Positions 18,641 to 28,587 of a stretch of 64,000 nucleotides of DNA are shown one piece after another. Each line of letters starts with the position of its first letter. The first letter of the stretch is position 1. The notes under the pieces were generated by a model that was not told where the DNA came from, ran no database searches, and saw nothing but the letters and a program-made list of their open reading frames with translations. Location: contig NZ_CP012600.1 of NCBI RefSeq assembly GCF_001278705.1, positions 2,170,190 through 2,234,189 on the forward strand, read 5' to 3'. The stretch comes from Bacillus gobiensis (GTDB lineage: Bacteria; Bacillota; Bacilli; Bacillales; Bacillaceae). The position numbers and the translations under genes are program-made.

Positions 18641-20761
18641 CTACGTATGATAAAGGACATAAGTACCAATTTCGCTAATTTCCAATGAATGGGTAACTGT
18701 AGTCTCTCCCAAATCGAATGAGTAAGGGTCACAGACGAGCGTATACCGCTTGTTTGAAGGCAAGGAGACTATTTCCCTTTCCCTTTGATTGTGGTGAATG
18801 ACAATGATCTCTTTCCACTCATCAATTGTTTCAAGAGAATGAAGCCTGTAAGCAATTAGACCTGGTGTATTTTCTCCAAAAAACTCAAGGTGATTGGACT
18901 CTAATGAAGAGTGAAACCTGAAGGCGGGATGCTGCTTCCTTAATGCTGCCATTTTCTTAAAGTAACTGATATCCTCATGGAATGCCGCCCTTTTGTCCCA
19001 ATCGATTTGATTGACACCATCACCAGCACAATAACTGTTTTCATGTCCGAATTTTGTACGGTAAAACTCCTGGCCGCTATGAATAAACGGAATGCCCGGT
19101 GATAATAAAACGATTGAGAGAGCTAACCGCTGTCTAAGCCTCTTCGTTTGATCGTTCTCTTCGGAACACGCTTTCGCCATTTTATCCCAAAATGTATGAT
19201 TATCATGCGATTCTACATAATTAACAGATTGTGTTGACGGGATGCCCTTCCCTGCAATCTCTTGCTTCAAAGGATCAATTTTTCTGCTATTGCCTAAGGC
19301 AAATCCCCGATCCTGCAAGGAAAATGTACTCCCTTTTACCGAGTCTCGAAATTTATCGTTGAAAAATCCGATCCCCTCAAGCTTATGTGAATTCGTAATA
19401 ATCGCTTTCTCATGATCTGCGAGCGGCGTTGCCAAATTCCAACCTTCTCCGAAAATTAACATGCCCGGTTTGACTTCATTCAATCTTTTTTTGATCTGCA
19501 TCATCGTTTCTATATCCAATATCCCCATAAGGTCAAACCTTAATCCGTCCACATCGTATTCCTTTACCCAATGTTCAATTGAGTCAATGATGTACCTTCT
19601 TGCCATCAGCCTTTCGGAAGCGATATCATTTCCTACTCCCGTTCCGTTTGAAGGCGTGCCGTTTTCGTCATACCTGAAATAATATCCAGGCACCGTAAGC
19701 TCAAAGGGAGATTTCAGATGATCGTAGACGTGATTGTAAACGACATCCATGATGACGCCTAATCCTTTTTTATGGAGAGCCTGTATAGCTTTTTTTAATT
19801 CAATGATTCTGTTGTAAGGATCTTCGGGATTCGTTGCATAGCTTCCTTCCGGCGCATTAAAATGAATTGGATTGTATCCCCAATTGTATGATTCAGATGG
19901 ATTGTTTTCATCCACGCCGCCAAAATCATTAAATGGAAGCAATTCAATATGGGTCACACCAATTTCTTTTACGTATGCGACACCGGTAGAATACCCTTCA
20001 TTGTTGGTCGTTTCGTACTCAGTAAAAGCTAAATATTTACCATTGTTCGATATCCCGCTATTAGGATGTATGGAAAAATCCCGAATATGAGTTTCATAAA
20101 TAATCGCATCAGTAGGGTGTTTCAGGATTACAGGATTGTGCCTTGTGACTGCCGTTTTTTGCGGATCGATCACAATTCCCTCTTTTCCGTTTGCGGTTAC
20201 TGCTTCAGCATAAGGATCCACAGTCAGGTTCCACTGAAGATTCACGCAAACCTCGTAAAGATATTCCCAGCCCTCGATGTTTCTGCTCACGACTGCCTCA
20301 AAAACACCACGATCCTTCCTGATCATTGGAAAAATAAATTCTTCTTCAGTTGCTGTGTTTTTCAATCTTACTTTTGAAGCGGTAGCAGTTGGAGCCCAAA
20401 GCCTGAAGATTGATTTTGATGCGTGGTAGATACAGCCAAGCTTTTCTTCATAATAATAAGCTTCGTCAAATTCTTTCGTTCGTATGACTGCTCCCGTTTG
20501 CAAATCGGTCCGCTGCTTTGATGAAGAAAACAGATAGTAAGTTGCTCCGAGTGTTAGCGGGGCACCGACTTTTACAATATATTTCACATGGGTTCCAATC
20601 GATTCCGAAGAAACGACAGAAAGCTCCTTTAATTGGCTATTCGGGTCTTTTCCAATATAAAACGGAGGAGTATACGTGTTTCTCTGCTTTTCGGGAACTA
20701 ATATCGTAATAACATCCAATTGATCCAAATAGGCTTCAAACTCTCTTTTCACACTTACCAT
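18641..20761 (-). CDS. amyX: Type I pullulanase AmyX
   Basis: A 706-residue GH13 debranching enzyme that hydrolyses alpha-1,6 linkages in pullulan and limit dextrins. It has an N-terminal accessory domain, a CBM48-like domain around IFRLWAPTA, the type I pullulanase marker YNWGYNP and the catalytic barrel. Catalytic regions are DVVYNHVY, DGLRFDLMG (nucleophile), FGEGWN (acid/base) and VESHDNHTFWD. No signal peptide is present, so it acts inside the cell, probably on imported maltodextrin or glycogen. The ATG at 20761 follows GGAGAGAG; the longer in-frame GTG lies inside that site. Confidence 0.94.
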   Translation of the reverse strand: MVSVKREFEAYLDQLDVITILVPEKQRNTYTPPFYIGKDPNSQLKELSVVSSESIGTHVKYIVKVGAPLTLGATYYLFSSSKQRTDLQTGAVIRTKEFDEAYYYEEKLGCIYHASKSIFRLWAPTATASKVRLKNTATEEEFIFPMIRKDRGVFEAVVSRNIEGWEYLYEVCVNLQWNLTVDPYAEAVTANGKEGIVIDPQKTAVTRHNPVILKHPTDAIIYETHIRDFSIHPNSGISNNGKYLAFTEYETTNNEGYSTGVAYVKEIGVTHIELLPFNDFGGVDENNPSESYNWGYNPIHFNAPEGSYATNPEDPYNRIIELKKAIQALHKKGLGVIMDVVYNHVYDHLKSPFELTVPGYYFRYDENGTPSNGTGVGNDIASERLMARRYIIDSIEHWVKEYDVDGLRFDLMGILDIETMMQIKKRLNEVKPGMLIFGEGWNLATPLADHEKAIITNSHKLEGIGFFNDKFRDSVKGSTFSLQDRGFALGNSRKIDPLKQEIAGKGIPSTQSVNYVESHDNHTFWDKMAKACSEENDQTKRLRQRLALSIVLLSPGIPFIHSGQEFYRTKFGHENSYCAGDGVNQIDWDKRAAFHEDISYFKKMAALRKQHPAFRFHSSLESNHLEFFGENTPGLIAYRLHSLETIDEWKEIIVIHHNQREREIVSLPSNKRYTLVCDPYSFDLGETTVTHSLEISEIGTYVLYHT

Positions 20762-20981
20762 TTGGTCTCTCTCCTTCACCCATCTGCAATTTTTTATGGT
20801 TAACGCAAGTCCTGTTCAAAAAAGAAACAGCTTCTAGAAAAATCATTACCCAAATCAGCAGGTGCGAAACGCAGAAAAAATAATATCGACTTCATTTTTT
20901 TACAAAAGGAAAGAAACAGCATCTCTTTCCACAGCCATTCCCATTAACAGCTTATGCTATTTTTCGATTCATGTTCAGGCT

Positions 20982-21908
20982 CTAAGAGTCCAACCATTCC
21001 TTCCTATCATGTGAACGGGATTCCCCGTGGTACAGAAGCTGTCTTGCCGCAGATATTTGTTTTGACTTAATCGGCGCCGTATTTTTCTGCTGCTTTGTCA
21101 GCCACTCCCGCCAATTTCTCTTATCTACTATACTCAGCCCAAATGGCAAATCCGGATAATCAATATAAGAAGTTCGGCTGATAATCAGTTTCTCAATCGG
21201 CAGGTCGATTGCTTTTTCATTTAAAATATTCGCGAGGACTTTTTCTGTCCGAAAAAGGCTGGCACAAGGATTTAAAACGTTACGTGTTCCGTTTTGAAAC
21301 CGTTCCTCCCAAAAACGATTTTTTGATCCTAAAAACACACTTTCTCTTTCATTTCGTCCTTCTAAAAATACGACGCAGTAAATTTTTAACGGGGCCAGCA
21401 GAACAACCGTTAATTCGACAGCCGCTTTTCTAACCTTTAATACTGGTTTATATAAAATGAAATAGGAATCAGGCAAGGACTGGGCGAGCATTTCCAGCTC
21501 CTTATCCAGATAGACTTCATGCTGTATGCTTGAAATCTGGCTTATCGTAGAGCTGGCCCATTTCAGCTGAAAACGATAAATATATTCTTTAAAAGCTTCA
21601 GCTCGTTTTCTGTCTGATGTAAGCAAGTCAACATTCAGGCCGGTTCCTTCAGAAAATTCTTTATAAAACCATTCATATTTCTTATCTGTCTCAGCTGCGG
21701 AACGTTTTTTTCCTCTTTTGAAAGAAAAGATATTGCCTTTCGTTGTTTTTTCAGATTCGTCCTTCTCTTCTGTAAAAAAGCCATTCTCACACGCTTTTTG
21801 CAAAGACTCCCATCTTTCTTTTTTTAAGCGGATAAATTGATTCGTATATTGATTGGTGTTCATTTCATATCTAGAGATATAATCATACAATTTCAGAATT
21901 TGCCCCAT
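20982..21908 (-). CDS. ytlQ: YtlQ-like protein of unknown function
   Basis: A 308-residue protein placed, as in B. subtilis, between amyX and the RNA phosphodiesterase gene. No transmembrane segment or catalytic motif is evident. The N-terminal ~110 residues are charged and helical; the rest looks like a compact alpha/beta domain. The start lies two bases after the ytlP stop without a strong ribosome binding site, so translation is probably coupled to ytlP. In B. subtilis a diacylglycerol-kinase-like gene (ytlR) separates it from amyX; here only about 220 bases do, and they hold no gene. Confidence 0.75.
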   Translation of the reverse strand: MGQILKLYDYISRYEMNTNQYTNQFIRLKKERWESLQKACENGFFTEEKDESEKTTKGNIFSFKRGKKRSAAETDKKYEWFYKEFSEGTGLNVDLLTSDRKRAEAFKEYIYRFQLKWASSTISQISSIQHEVYLDKELEMLAQSLPDSYFILYKPVLKVRKAAVELTVVLLAPLKIYCVVFLEGRNERESVFLGSKNRFWEERFQNGTRNVLNPCASLFRTEKVLANILNEKAIDLPIEKLIISRTSYIDYPDLPFGLSIVDKRNWREWLTKQQKNTAPIKSKQISAARQLLYHGESRSHDRKEWLDS

Positions 21909-21910
21909 TG

Positions 21911-22483
21911 TTAAAAAGACGATCCTTTCAATTCAGAAGTATAAATTGATTCATACATCGGTGACTTGTTTAGATGAGTTTTAAAAATCGTAATTCGATC
22001 AAATAAATCTTTCATATCAAGGTCAAACAGCTGATCAGCTTCCGCGTTTCCCGGATATGACCCTTCTTGCTTCCACTTTTTCGCAATTGTTACATGAGGT
22101 TTAAATGGGCGCTTTTCGATATAGAATCCGGCTTCTTCCGCCACTTGCTTCACTTCCTCCCTCAAGTCCATAAGTGCATCCGAGTGCTCTGGCCTGATAA
22201 AGAAAATACGCGGACGCCTGGCATCGCCAAACACGTTTGTATGCATAAAATGAAGAGGAATCCTTTCTGTTTTACCAGCTATTTCTTTAATATTTTTGGC
22301 TACTATATGTAACTGAGCATCATCAGATTTTCCTAAAAAAACTAAGGTTAAGTGATAGTCGGCAGGATGCACATATTTTCCAAACGAAAAGGCAGGTGAT
22401 TGCACCAGTTTTTCGTGGATTTGTTCAGCCATCGGCATAGGAAAAGGGATGCCGATAAAGTAATGATAGGTATTGTTATCCAT
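21911..22483 (-). CDS. thpR: RNA 2',3'-cyclic phosphodiesterase (ThpR/LigT, YtlP)
   Basis: A 190-residue 2H-phosphoesterase. The two catalytic HxT motifs are visible as HLTLVFLG (near residue 44) and HVTIAKK (near 129). Members open 2',3'-cyclic phosphates on RNA and also ligate tRNA halves in vitro. It starts with ATG after AGAAGGAGA and forms an operon with ytlQ. Confidence 0.9.
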   Translation of the reverse strand: MDNNTYHYFIGIPFPMPMAEQIHEKLVQSPAFSFGKYVHPADYHLTLVFLGKSDDAQLHIVAKNIKEIAGKTERIPLHFMHTNVFGDARRPRIFFIRPEHSDALMDLREEVKQVAEEAGFYIEKRPFKPHVTIAKKWKQEGSYPGNAEADQLFDLDMKDLFDRITIFKTHLNKSPMYESIYTSELKGSSF

Positions 22484-22602
22484 ATCAAGTCTCCTTCTAA
22501 GTCTATTTTAGCAAATATTATAAGCAGTTCCTCAGTATCTTCTCCATTTTATTGGTATTATAATAGGAAAATACAAGAGATTAGTGAAGGGATGGAGCGT
22601 GA

Positions 22603-23532
22603 GTGGCCATTTATGATAATATTGCAGACCTTATCGGCAATACGCCTTTGATCCGCTTAAATAAACTACAGCCTGAAAATGCAGCGGAGGTCTACATCAA
22701 GCTCGAAGCATTTAATCCGAGTAAAAGCGTAAAGGACAGGGCTGCCTACAATATGATCATTGAAGCAGAAAAAAACGGAGACTTGAAGCCCGGTGCCACA
22801 ATCATTGAACCGACAAGCGGCAACACCGGCATAGGACTGGCTATGAATGCAGCGGCAAGGGGATACAAAGCGATTTTAGTCATGCCGGATACAATGACCA
22901 AAGAACGCATAAACCTTCTGAAAGCCTATGGCGCTGAAGTCGTATTGACTCCCGGAGATGAACGGATGCCGGGAAGCATAAAAAAAGCAAAAGAGATCGC
23001 CGCGAAAATTCCGAACAGCTATATTCCGATGCAATTCGAAAATCCAGCAAATCCTGATGCACACCGGACTACCACCGCACTTGAAATTATTCAGGCACAG
23101 CAGCAAATCGGAAAGCCGTTAGCCGCATTCATTGCTACTGCCGGGACGGGTGGAACAATTACCGGTACTGGGGAAACGCTAAAGAATCATTTTCCCAAAC
23201 TTGCAATTCATGTCGTTGAGCCAGCCGGATCTCCAGTATTATCAGGCGGAGAGCCAGGAAAACATAAGCTTGTCGGTACGAGTCCTGGATTTATACCAGA
23301 CATCTTGAACCAGAACGTTTATGATGAAATCGTCAAAATCAAGGACGAGGATGCTTATCGAATCACAAGATTGCTCGCGAAACAAGAAGGCATACTTGTC
23401 GGACCATCCTCAGGAGCTGCATGCTTTGCAGCGATTGAAGCAGCCCAAAAATTCTCACCCGATCAAATTGTGATTGCAATGATGGCAGATACAGGTGAGC
23501 GTTATTTGTCCGGAGATTTATTCACACAATAA
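22603..23532 (+). CDS. ytkP: Cysteine synthase family protein (YtkP)
   Basis: A 309-residue PLP enzyme of the O-acetylserine sulfhydrylase family. The PLP lysine lies in NPSKSVKDRA near residue 41, and the substrate/phosphate loops are TSGNTG and the glycine-rich GTGGTITGTG. It probably makes cysteine from O-acetylserine and sulfide. B. subtilis YtkP is a paralogue of CysK, and which one is the main enzyme cannot be told here. The start is GTG after GGAG. No T-box or S-box is seen upstream. Confidence 0.9.
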   Translation: MAIYDNIADLIGNTPLIRLNKLQPENAAEVYIKLEAFNPSKSVKDRAAYNMIIEAEKNGDLKPGATIIEPTSGNTGIGLAMNAAARGYKAILVMPDTMTKERINLLKAYGAEVVLTPGDERMPGSIKKAKEIAAKIPNSYIPMQFENPANPDAHRTTTALEIIQAQQQIGKPLAAFIATAGTGGTITGTGETLKNHFPKLAIHVVEPAGSPVLSGGEPGKHKLVGTSPGFIPDILNQNVYDEIVKIKDEDAYRITRLLAKQEGILVGPSSGAACFAAIEAAQKFSPDQIVIAMMADTGERYLSGDLFTQ

Positions 23533-23538
23533 AATCAG

Positions 23539-23566
23539 GAGCCACCCTTCTAAGAAAGGGTGGCTG
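23539..23566. terminator. Terminator between ytkP and the MFS gene
   Basis: AGCCACCCTT pairs with AAGGGTGGCT around a short loop. Both flanks are only moderately T-rich. The last codons and stop of the convergent MFS gene lie within the hairpin. Confidence 0.65.
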
Positions 23567-24749
23567 AATAGTCTCTGCCCTTATTTTTCCCTACCATTTT
23601 CACAGCAATCATGATAGATAAAGAAAGCGTGGACAAAATGCCAAAGAATAAATATACATACAGGGAAGAATATTTCTCTAATATTATCCCTCCTACGAAT
23701 GTACAAAACCAGTTGCCTAGTCCGTTTCCGAAGGCGGAATATATACTTATTGCTGTCGCCCCTAATTCAACAGGAGCAATTTGCTTTACATATTGAAGCG
23801 CTGCCGGAATAAATAAGCCAACAGAAAAACCCTGAGTGACAGCCGTTGCATAAACAAGCCAGACCGGGGGATCAAAAAAATAAAAAAACCATCGAATGCT
23901 TGCCACAATAATGGAGAGGATTAACACATTTTCTATGCCTATACGCTGAATCCATCCCCCGGCCACTTTCATAAACGGTGCTTCGCTTCCAGCTGCCAAC
24001 AAAAAGGCAATTCCCACTCCCGCAAGAGTGCCGCCGATTTCATCGATAAAAATTCCGAAAAAGATATTATGCGCTAAAATCGGACCCATCATCAGAAATG
24101 CGGATACTAAAAAAAACACATACCGCGGAATTTTTGATAATTTCTTTATTCCTTCTTTCAGATTCACCTTCATCTGTACCGTCTCTTTTGGCAGCCTGAT
24201 GACAAGTAAAGCTGAAATAAATAAAAACAATGTGTAGAGATAAAAAATAATAGAAAGAGTAAAGATTTCCGCAAGCCTTCCAGCAATAAATACTGCAAGA
24301 GCAAATCCTATTGCTCCCCATAGCCTGATTGAGCCATATGAGATATTCACTTTTTGGGCATAGCTGATCGATATGCTGTCGGAAAGGGGGATGATCGCAC
24401 TTTGAAAGAATGCCAGGAAAAATGATATAACAATAAACCACTCAAATGAATCACTAAAGGAAAAAACCATTGTAAAAGCGCCTGTGCCGATCAAAGCGGT
24501 GGTCAGCAAAGCGGTCGGTTTCTTTGTGATATCGCTGAAAATCCCCCACATTGGCTGAATAAAAATCATGACGACCGGAAAAAGCGACAGTATGAGTCCG
24601 ATTTGACTTCCCGTAAGGCCAGATGACTCTTTTAAATACACTGATAATAACGGGTAAAAGGAGCCATAGCCCAAAAAGAATAAAAAATAGTAGCTGTAAA
24701 ACATTTTTGTAGAATTCGCTTCTGCCACAGAAACAGAATTGTTTTTCAT
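23550..24749 (-). CDS. MFS transporter, YwbF-like
   Basis: A 399-residue integral membrane protein with about twelve hydrophobic segments, of the major facilitator superfamily. It resembles the LacY/nucleoside-symporter-like branch that includes B. subtilis YwbF. The substrate cannot be told from sequence. The ATG at 24749 is eight bases from AGAAGG; the TTG one codon upstream is less suitable. The stop codon falls inside the ytkP terminator hairpin. It is a single gene, not part of the conserved neighbourhood I recall from B. subtilis. Confidence 0.82.
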   Translation of the reverse strand: MKNNSVSVAEANSTKMFYSYYFLFFLGYGSFYPLLSVYLKESSGLTGSQIGLILSLFPVVMIFIQPMWGIFSDITKKPTALLTTALIGTGAFTMVFSFSDSFEWFIVISFFLAFFQSAIIPLSDSISISYAQKVNISYGSIRLWGAIGFALAVFIAGRLAEIFTLSIIFYLYTLFLFISALLVIRLPKETVQMKVNLKEGIKKLSKIPRYVFFLVSAFLMMGPILAHNIFFGIFIDEIGGTLAGVGIAFLLAAGSEAPFMKVAGGWIQRIGIENVLILSIIVASIRWFFYFFDPPVWLVYATAVTQGFSVGLFIPAALQYVKQIAPVELGATAISIYSAFGNGLGNWFCTFVGGIILEKYSSLYVYLFFGILSTLSLSIMIAVKMVGKNKGRDYSATLS

Positions 24750-24876
24750 CAAAAAGCCTTCTTTCCTTAAAATGAAACTTTTATTGTCGGGGAGTGCTAT
24801 GGCGCTCCTCCGCTAATTGTAAGCCCGCATCAGAATTTTACGGTTCCTGATATTTCGGGAGCATTTTAGAAACGAA

Positions 24877-24902
24877 AACCGCTCTCTGTATGAGAACGGT
24901 TA
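24877..24902 (-). terminator. Terminator of pepV
   Basis: On the minus strand, AACCGTTCTC and GAGAGCGGTT (one G-U pair) flank a five-base loop and are followed by TTCGTTT. Confidence 0.7.
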
Positions 24903-24942
24903 ATCCTATATTATATTACCATAATCTCAGGATCTTCTCAGC

Positions 24943-26337
24943 TTATCTTGCAAGTTCATAAATCGCCTGTGCGTAAAGAGAAGCCGCTTTCAACAGGTCA
25001 TCAATTTCGATATATTCGTCCGATTGATGTGCTGTATCTGGTTTACCTGGAAATAAAGGACCAAAAGCTACACCGGATTCAAGTGATCGTGCATAGGTCG
25101 CCCCGCCAATTGAAATTAAATCCGCTGTCTTGCCTGTCTGCTCTTCATACACTTTTTTTAGGACAGTAATCAGCTGATGGTCTTCCGCCACGTGATGAGG
25201 CTTGCTGTAGTGAAAGTTCTCTAAACGGAACTGGTCAAGATCTTCAAACGCTTTTTTAATCCGATCACTCGTCTCAGAAACTGGATAGCGGATGTTTACT
25301 CCTGCCTTGCCCCCTTGTTCGAGGTTGTATTCGAGAATTCCTACATTCAGCGTCAGCTCCCCGCTTATGCTGTCCTTGCAGTCAATTCCAAGCTTTCTCC
25401 CTCTCGTATCATTAAAAAATAACGAAAGAATTTGTTCAAAAAACGCTTTGCTGTTTTCATCCAAATCGAACCGAACCAAAAAATCCGCGAGCACAAGGCC
25501 GGCATTCACTCCATTGTCAGGCTCTGCCGCATGGGCAGACTTTCCCTTTAACTGAATGTAGAGTAAATCTTCTTTTTCTTCGATCTTGCCGGAAAGCTTT
25601 CCGTTTTCTAAAAAACCATTGAATTCCCGCTTGATCTGTTCCTTATTTTTTGTTTGAAGTCGAGCCTCGGCTATTCCCGGAACCATATTTAACCGAAGGC
25701 CAGATGAAAAGGAGTGCAGCACAGTCGAACCATTCTTATATGTATCTCCATCATTGTCTTTTTTTAAGTAAAAATCAATAAGCCCTTTTTCGGAATTTAT
25801 TATGGGAAAATCGGCATCAGGGGCAAATCCGAGGACAGGCATTTCCTCGTGCTTAAAATAGTGCTTTACACAATTCCAATCACTTTCTTCATCGGTGCCG
25901 ATAATGAGGCGAACGCGTTTTTTCAAGGAAAGATTCAGTTCCTTTACAATTTTAAGCGCATAATAGGCCGCCATTGTCGGTCCCTTATCGTCGATCGCTC
26001 CTCTTGCAAAAATCTTGCCGTCTCGTATTTCAGCCGAAAAAGGATCGCTTGTCCAATTATCACCTGGGGGTACCACATCAATATGGCACAGCACTCCGAC
26101 AATTTCTTCGCCTTCGCCCCATTCAATGTGAGCAGCGTAACCGTCTAAATTTTTTACGGTAAACCCGTCAGACTCTGCTTTTTGGAGAAGGAATTGTAAG
26201 CAGCGGGCAATTCCGGCCCCAAATGGCTTTTTTTGCGCGGCTGTTGCTTTATCAAGCACACTCTCTATCTGCAGCAGCATTTGCGTATCCTTTACAAGCT
26301 CCTCTTTTCTTTTGAACACTTCGTTTACCCAATTCAT
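24943..26337 (-). CDS. pepV: Dipeptidase PepV (YtjP)
   Basis: A 464-residue M20A-family dinuclear zinc dipeptidase. The metal and catalytic segments are GVLCHIDVVPPGD, GAIDDKGP (bridging Asp), GTDEESDW (Glu pair) and the late HQSDEYIEI. A lid domain sits in the middle of the chain, as in PepV. It is cytoplasmic and broad for unbranched dipeptides by family. Two ATGs follow AAAGGAG; the second (26337, MNW) matches the family N-terminus and spacing. Confidence 0.93.
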   Translation of the reverse strand: MNWVNEVFKRKEELVKDTQMLLQIESVLDKATAAQKKPFGAGIARCLQFLLQKAESDGFTVKNLDGYAAHIEWGEGEEIVGVLCHIDVVPPGDNWTSDPFSAEIRDGKIFARGAIDDKGPTMAAYYALKIVKELNLSLKKRVRLIIGTDEESDWNCVKHYFKHEEMPVLGFAPDADFPIINSEKGLIDFYLKKDNDGDTYKNGSTVLHSFSSGLRLNMVPGIAEARLQTKNKEQIKREFNGFLENGKLSGKIEEKEDLLYIQLKGKSAHAAEPDNGVNAGLVLADFLVRFDLDENSKAFFEQILSLFFNDTRGRKLGIDCKDSISGELTLNVGILEYNLEQGGKAGVNIRYPVSETSDRIKKAFEDLDQFRLENFHYSKPHHVAEDHQLITVLKKVYEEQTGKTADLISIGGATYARSLESGVAFGPLFPGKPDTAHQSDEYIEIDDLLKAASLYAQAIYELAR

Positions 26338-26404
26338 CATGGATCTCCTTTCAGGCAATTAATAGCTTTACCCATTGTACCTTTATCTTCCAACGGAATA
26401 CAAG

Positions 26405-27529
26405 CTACAGGAATGCCGTGGCAAATAGAATGATCAGGCACCACGCAAGAGCCGGGTAATAAACAATCGCTACACTTTTTGCTTTTGCCTCGATAAAGGG
26501 ATCGCTCATTCGATCAACGATACTTAAAAAAGATGTATTCATCACTTTGTCATAAATGATTGATAAAAAATAACGAAACAATATAGCAAATAAAAATGCG
26601 GCTAATATTTTCATCCACTGAGGACCAATAATAATTAAAGCAGTAAAAAGGCTAATCGTTTGCATTAAATTCCATTTATACTCATTATTCCGAATCAAAA
26701 CCTTAAAAAATAGTTCTTTACACCCGTATTCAATTGTCCTTTTTTGATAGATTCGCTTGGAATTTTTAAATAGAATCGGTTTTCTTTTTATTTTTTTTGA
26801 AGGTTTACCTAGATTCACATCCCGGCTTAATGAAAAGAAGAAGTGAGTAAAGAACAATTTTTTCTGCTCTTGCCGGAAAACGTCGTCAAAGAAATCTTCC
26901 GCTCCAGTTGTTATTTTTAAACGATAATAAATGATTCCATATATAAAAACGAGCAGCAGGGCCAGTAGTATATAACTATTCAAATAGGTCATTAAAGCGT
27001 ATACAGCTGCAAAAACGACAAGCTGGCATAGCGTAACGTACAACGGAGAGATATGGCGTTTCAGATTTGCTGTCAGCACATTGACAGCGAAAAAAACCCC
27101 CATGATCAGAGCTGTATAGTAAAACGAATAATGAAAATACTTTAGTAAAAATGGCGCATACACAAGAAGGATCAATATCCATTTAAAAAATAGTACAGCA
27201 ACGGAGTACCAATACGCAAAGATCTTCAATTCTTTGACCGTCTTCTTCATCTGCAGCAGATAAAGTTGATCAGCCTCCAATAAAAAGGTATGCATTGAAC
27301 CGAATAAACCAAGCAATGCGAGCGAAGCATAGAACCAAGGCCACCCTGTATTTTCAAGCCAGACAATTTCTACGCTGCCATTGTAGATACCGATGTAATG
27401 GTAAATGAACACACCAAGAGCCGGGAGCACAAGGTAAAGAGCAACTGTCCAATCGATAACTAAACGAATGACCTTCAATTGATAAACGCTGTGGGCTTTC
27501 AGCCTGCTCAAGAATAGATTTCTCCCCAT
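26405..27529 (-). CDS. ythQ: EcsB-like ABC transporter permease YthQ
   Basis: A 374-residue protein with eight or more hydrophobic segments, resembling the EcsB permease family. It pairs with the ATPase YthP encoded directly upstream; the ythP TGA and this ATG overlap by one base. An alternative TTG start at 27511 is spaced ten bases after GGGGAG and is quite possible. Ecs systems affect protein secretion and proteolysis, but the role and cargo of this pair are unknown. Confidence 0.85.
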   Translation of the reverse strand: MGRNLFLSRLKAHSVYQLKVIRLVIDWTVALYLVLPALGVFIYHYIGIYNGSVEIVWLENTGWPWFYASLALLGLFGSMHTFLLEADQLYLLQMKKTVKELKIFAYWYSVAVLFFKWILILLVYAPFLLKYFHYSFYYTALIMGVFFAVNVLTANLKRHISPLYVTLCQLVVFAAVYALMTYLNSYILLALLLVFIYGIIYYRLKITTGAEDFFDDVFRQEQKKLFFTHFFFSLSRDVNLGKPSKKIKRKPILFKNSKRIYQKRTIEYGCKELFFKVLIRNNEYKWNLMQTISLFTALIIIGPQWMKILAAFLFAILFRYFLSIIYDKVMNTSFLSIVDRMSDPFIEAKAKSVAIVYYPALAWCLIILFATAFL

Positions 27530-28245
27530 CAGTTGGTATTACCTTTCACTGTGTGATAAAAACAGTCCATAAGCGACGCATCCTTCAGCCTCGCTTTTTC
27601 GTTCAGCTCAGCCAGTGTTCCCTCAACGATCATCGTTCCTTTCGAAAGAAAAAGAAAACGGTCGCATACTTTTTCAGCCGTATCTAACACATGTGTACAC
27701 ATCAGTATTCCCGCGCCTCTTTTCTGTTCTTCTCTCAGCTTTTCCAAAAGCATACGATAGGAAATGGGATCTAGCCCGATAAACGGCTCGTCAATGATGT
27801 ATAAGTCGGGTTCTATGAGAAAAGCCTGGATGAGCATCAGCTTTTGCTGCATACCTTTTGAGAATTCTTTGGGAAAGCCATGGACCGCTTCCTCAAGCGA
27901 AAACATATGTATAAGGTCCATCGCCTTCTTTTCAAACTCATCATCCTTTATTCCGAACAACGCAGCTATAATATCAAGATGTTCCCACAGAGTCAGCTCA
28001 TCATAGAAACTCGGCTGCTCGGGGACATAGGCATATCTTGCATTTTGCTTAAACGCGATTGAGCTTTCGTGAAATTTATTAATTCCTAAAATGGTTTTTA
28101 TGGTCGTGCTTTTACCGGCTCCATTCGGTCCGATTAATCCTACAAACTCTCCTTCTGCAACAGTAAAATGAATATTGTTAATCACCGATAAGTTGTTTCT
28201 CTCATAGCCAACAGCATCAATATGAACTTGAAGAATGTCATTCAT
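27529..28245 (-). CDS. ythP: ABC transporter ATP-binding protein YthP
   Basis: A 238-residue ABC ATPase of the EcsA type. Walker A is GPNGAGKST, the signature region is FSKGMQQKL and Walker B is LYIIDEPFIGLDP. The ATG at 28245 follows AAGAGGTGAT; a GTG three codons earlier lies in that site. It forms a two-gene operon with ythQ. Confidence 0.92.
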   Translation of the reverse strand: MNDILQVHIDAVGYERNNLSVINNIHFTVAEGEFVGLIGPNGAGKSTTIKTILGINKFHESSIAFKQNARYAYVPEQPSFYDELTLWEHLDIIAALFGIKDDEFEKKAMDLIHMFSLEEAVHGFPKEFSKGMQQKLMLIQAFLIEPDLYIIDEPFIGLDPISYRMLLEKLREEQKRGAGILMCTHVLDTAEKVCDRFLFLSKGTMIVEGTLAELNEKARLKDASLMDCFYHTVKGNTN

Positions 28246-28587
28246 CTCTATCACCTCTTTTAGGGAAATACGAATCTAACTTGAAAAAAGTTTCATATAA
28301 TAAAGTAAACACGGGGTTTATTTACATCCCTGATGATAAAAATTCATCATCTTATATGGTAGAAAAAATAAATGAACTTTCTTTTATATAAGGTTAATAA
28401 TATTAAAATTCTGTTAATTCAACTTTTTACCTATATATTTTTATAGAAAATCGTGTATAATATATGTATAAATTTTTATATAGTAGTTACAGCTTATTTA
28501 TGTTGTCTTGTCCGCCTTTAGATTATGGTGTTGTATGTTTCCCGGTTGAATCAAGTCCATTCGATCATAATGATAGGGAGTGGTTTT
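28246..28587. other. AT-rich divergent intergenic region (ythP/ytzE)
   Basis: About 340 bases without a gene. A TATAAT at 28456-28461 could be the -10 of ytzE, but no convincing -35 lies at the right distance. AT-rich sequence around 28290-28310 may hold the ythP promoter. I see no hairpin, repeat or riboswitch. Confidence 0.4.

Noticed and set aside
28456-28461. A complete sigma-A promoter for ytzE
   Set aside because: The TATAAT is present, but I could not find a -35 at 16-18 bases, so only the region is noted.
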